Of a DNA stretch of 64,000 bases, positions 63,400 through 64,000 are shown piece after piece. The stretch lies in assembly GCA_030549495.1 (NCBI GenBank), contig JAUIRK010000921.1, forward strand, positions 124,001 to 188,000, read 5' to 3'. How positions within the stretch are numbered: position 1 is the first letter of the stretch; every line of letters begins with the position of its first letter. A program made the position numbers and the translations under genes. Under the pieces are notes generated by a model. The model was given only the letters and a program-made list of their open reading frames with translations, searched no databases and had not been told where the DNA came from. Origin of the DNA: Nectonema munidae. Taxonomy: Eukaryota > Nematomorpha > Nectonematoida > Nectonematidae.

Positions 63400-64000
63400 A
63401 TATGGAAAGTATTAAAATATGAGGCTTACCAGTCTTAGCGAACAAAATCTCTAAAAAGAAAATAGAACATATACATTATATAATTTAGGTGAATCCTCCC
63501 TCAAACTTTTAAATTTTTACATAAAATAGTTTAAAATATTCAGATACAGATTTAGAATTCATTTATCAGAAAAGCGTATAATTTACTCATCATTATTTAA
63601 AATATTATAAATCAAAATACGAAATAACCTTTTAAAATGAATCGACTTTAATTGAGAGTGTTCTAAAGTAATACATAACAGAATTAAAAAATATTTATTT
63701 ATTAAAAGTCAAAATGTGTAAATTAAATACAAAGTAATCAAAGAAAAAAATGTTAAAGTAGAGAAAGGTGTTACAAATTGATAAAAATTATGCATAAATC
63801 TACTTTAGATTGAAATAGATAAAATTAAAGACAAAACATAATTATTCGAGTTACTTAAAAGTAGGGAAGCGTTTTTAGCTCTTAATAAAAGATATACAAA
63901 AAGGATTATAAAATATTATGAATGCCATGAAGTTATAAATAAATGTTAATGGTAATTCAATAGGGAGTAGTTAAGAGAATTTTTAATAAAAATATCGGTT

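Larger units (their letters stand above)
57732..64000. other. Extremely AT-rich region with no convincing gene
   Basis: 6.3 kb, by eye about 75-80% AT. Minus-strand frames at 62110-62421 (with a hydrophobic LLSFLFIISFLINF stretch) and 62548-62817 are the longest but have no family features. Two short blocks recur 3.56 kb apart (see 58989/62549 and 59751/63339). Confidence 0.5.

Overview
The window is nuclear DNA of an AT-rich, transposon-dense invertebrate, probably an arthropod. The evidence is short phase-preserving GT-AG introns, an integrin alpha gene, a HENMT1 piRNA methyltransferase, and metazoan transposon families (CR1/L2-group LINEs, piggyBac, MULE, hAT, pogo/Tigger, tRNA-derived SINEs). 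A caligid copepod would fit, but nothing here fixes the species. No bacterial or organellar genes are seen.

Host genes. The left half (506-29871, + strand) is the 3' part of one host gene, an integrin alpha subunit. No single long frame reveals it: it is cut into 15 small exons. The exons were found by homology and by splice phase; joined, they give 624 codons with no remainder, ending in the GFFKR cytoplasmic tail and a TGA. Its introns are landing sites for most elements of the left half: two TTAA miniature elements, a LINE buried in a huge (ATG)n array, a piggyBac, a long-arm foldback and a Tigger-like element. The second host gene is an apparently complete, single-exon HENMT1 (50128-51129, + strand), with a 441-bp hAT miniature element ending 100 bp before its ATG.

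Mobile DNA by region. 2.5-9.3 kb: two (ATG)n arrays flank an almost whole LINE (minus strand). 10.5-13.9 kb: piggyBac with TTAA ends. 18.5-19.7 kb: foldback. 22.0-22.7 kb: Tigger-like remnant. 30.2-30.4 kb: SINE. 32.2-38.8 kb: a decayed LINE split by a 4.5-kb MULE that has minisatellite-like ends and a 9-bp target duplication. 40.0-41.7 kb: fossil Ty3/Gypsy pol. 42.0-44.5 kb: SINE cluster. 46.4-48.9 kb: hAT and MULE/FLYWCH remnants. 52.6-55.6 kb: second, dead piggyBac. 55.9-57.7 kb: Tigger/pogo element. 57.7-64.0 kb: extremely AT-rich DNA with no convincing gene but with two pairs of repeated blocks.

The most notable points are the hidden 15-exon integrin gene, a LINE that may insert into (ATG)n microsatellite and carries an A AAA AAC slippery site exactly at the ORF1 stop, and a four-copy family of TTAA-flanked miniature elements whose internal palindrome keeps its shape while its sequence changes.
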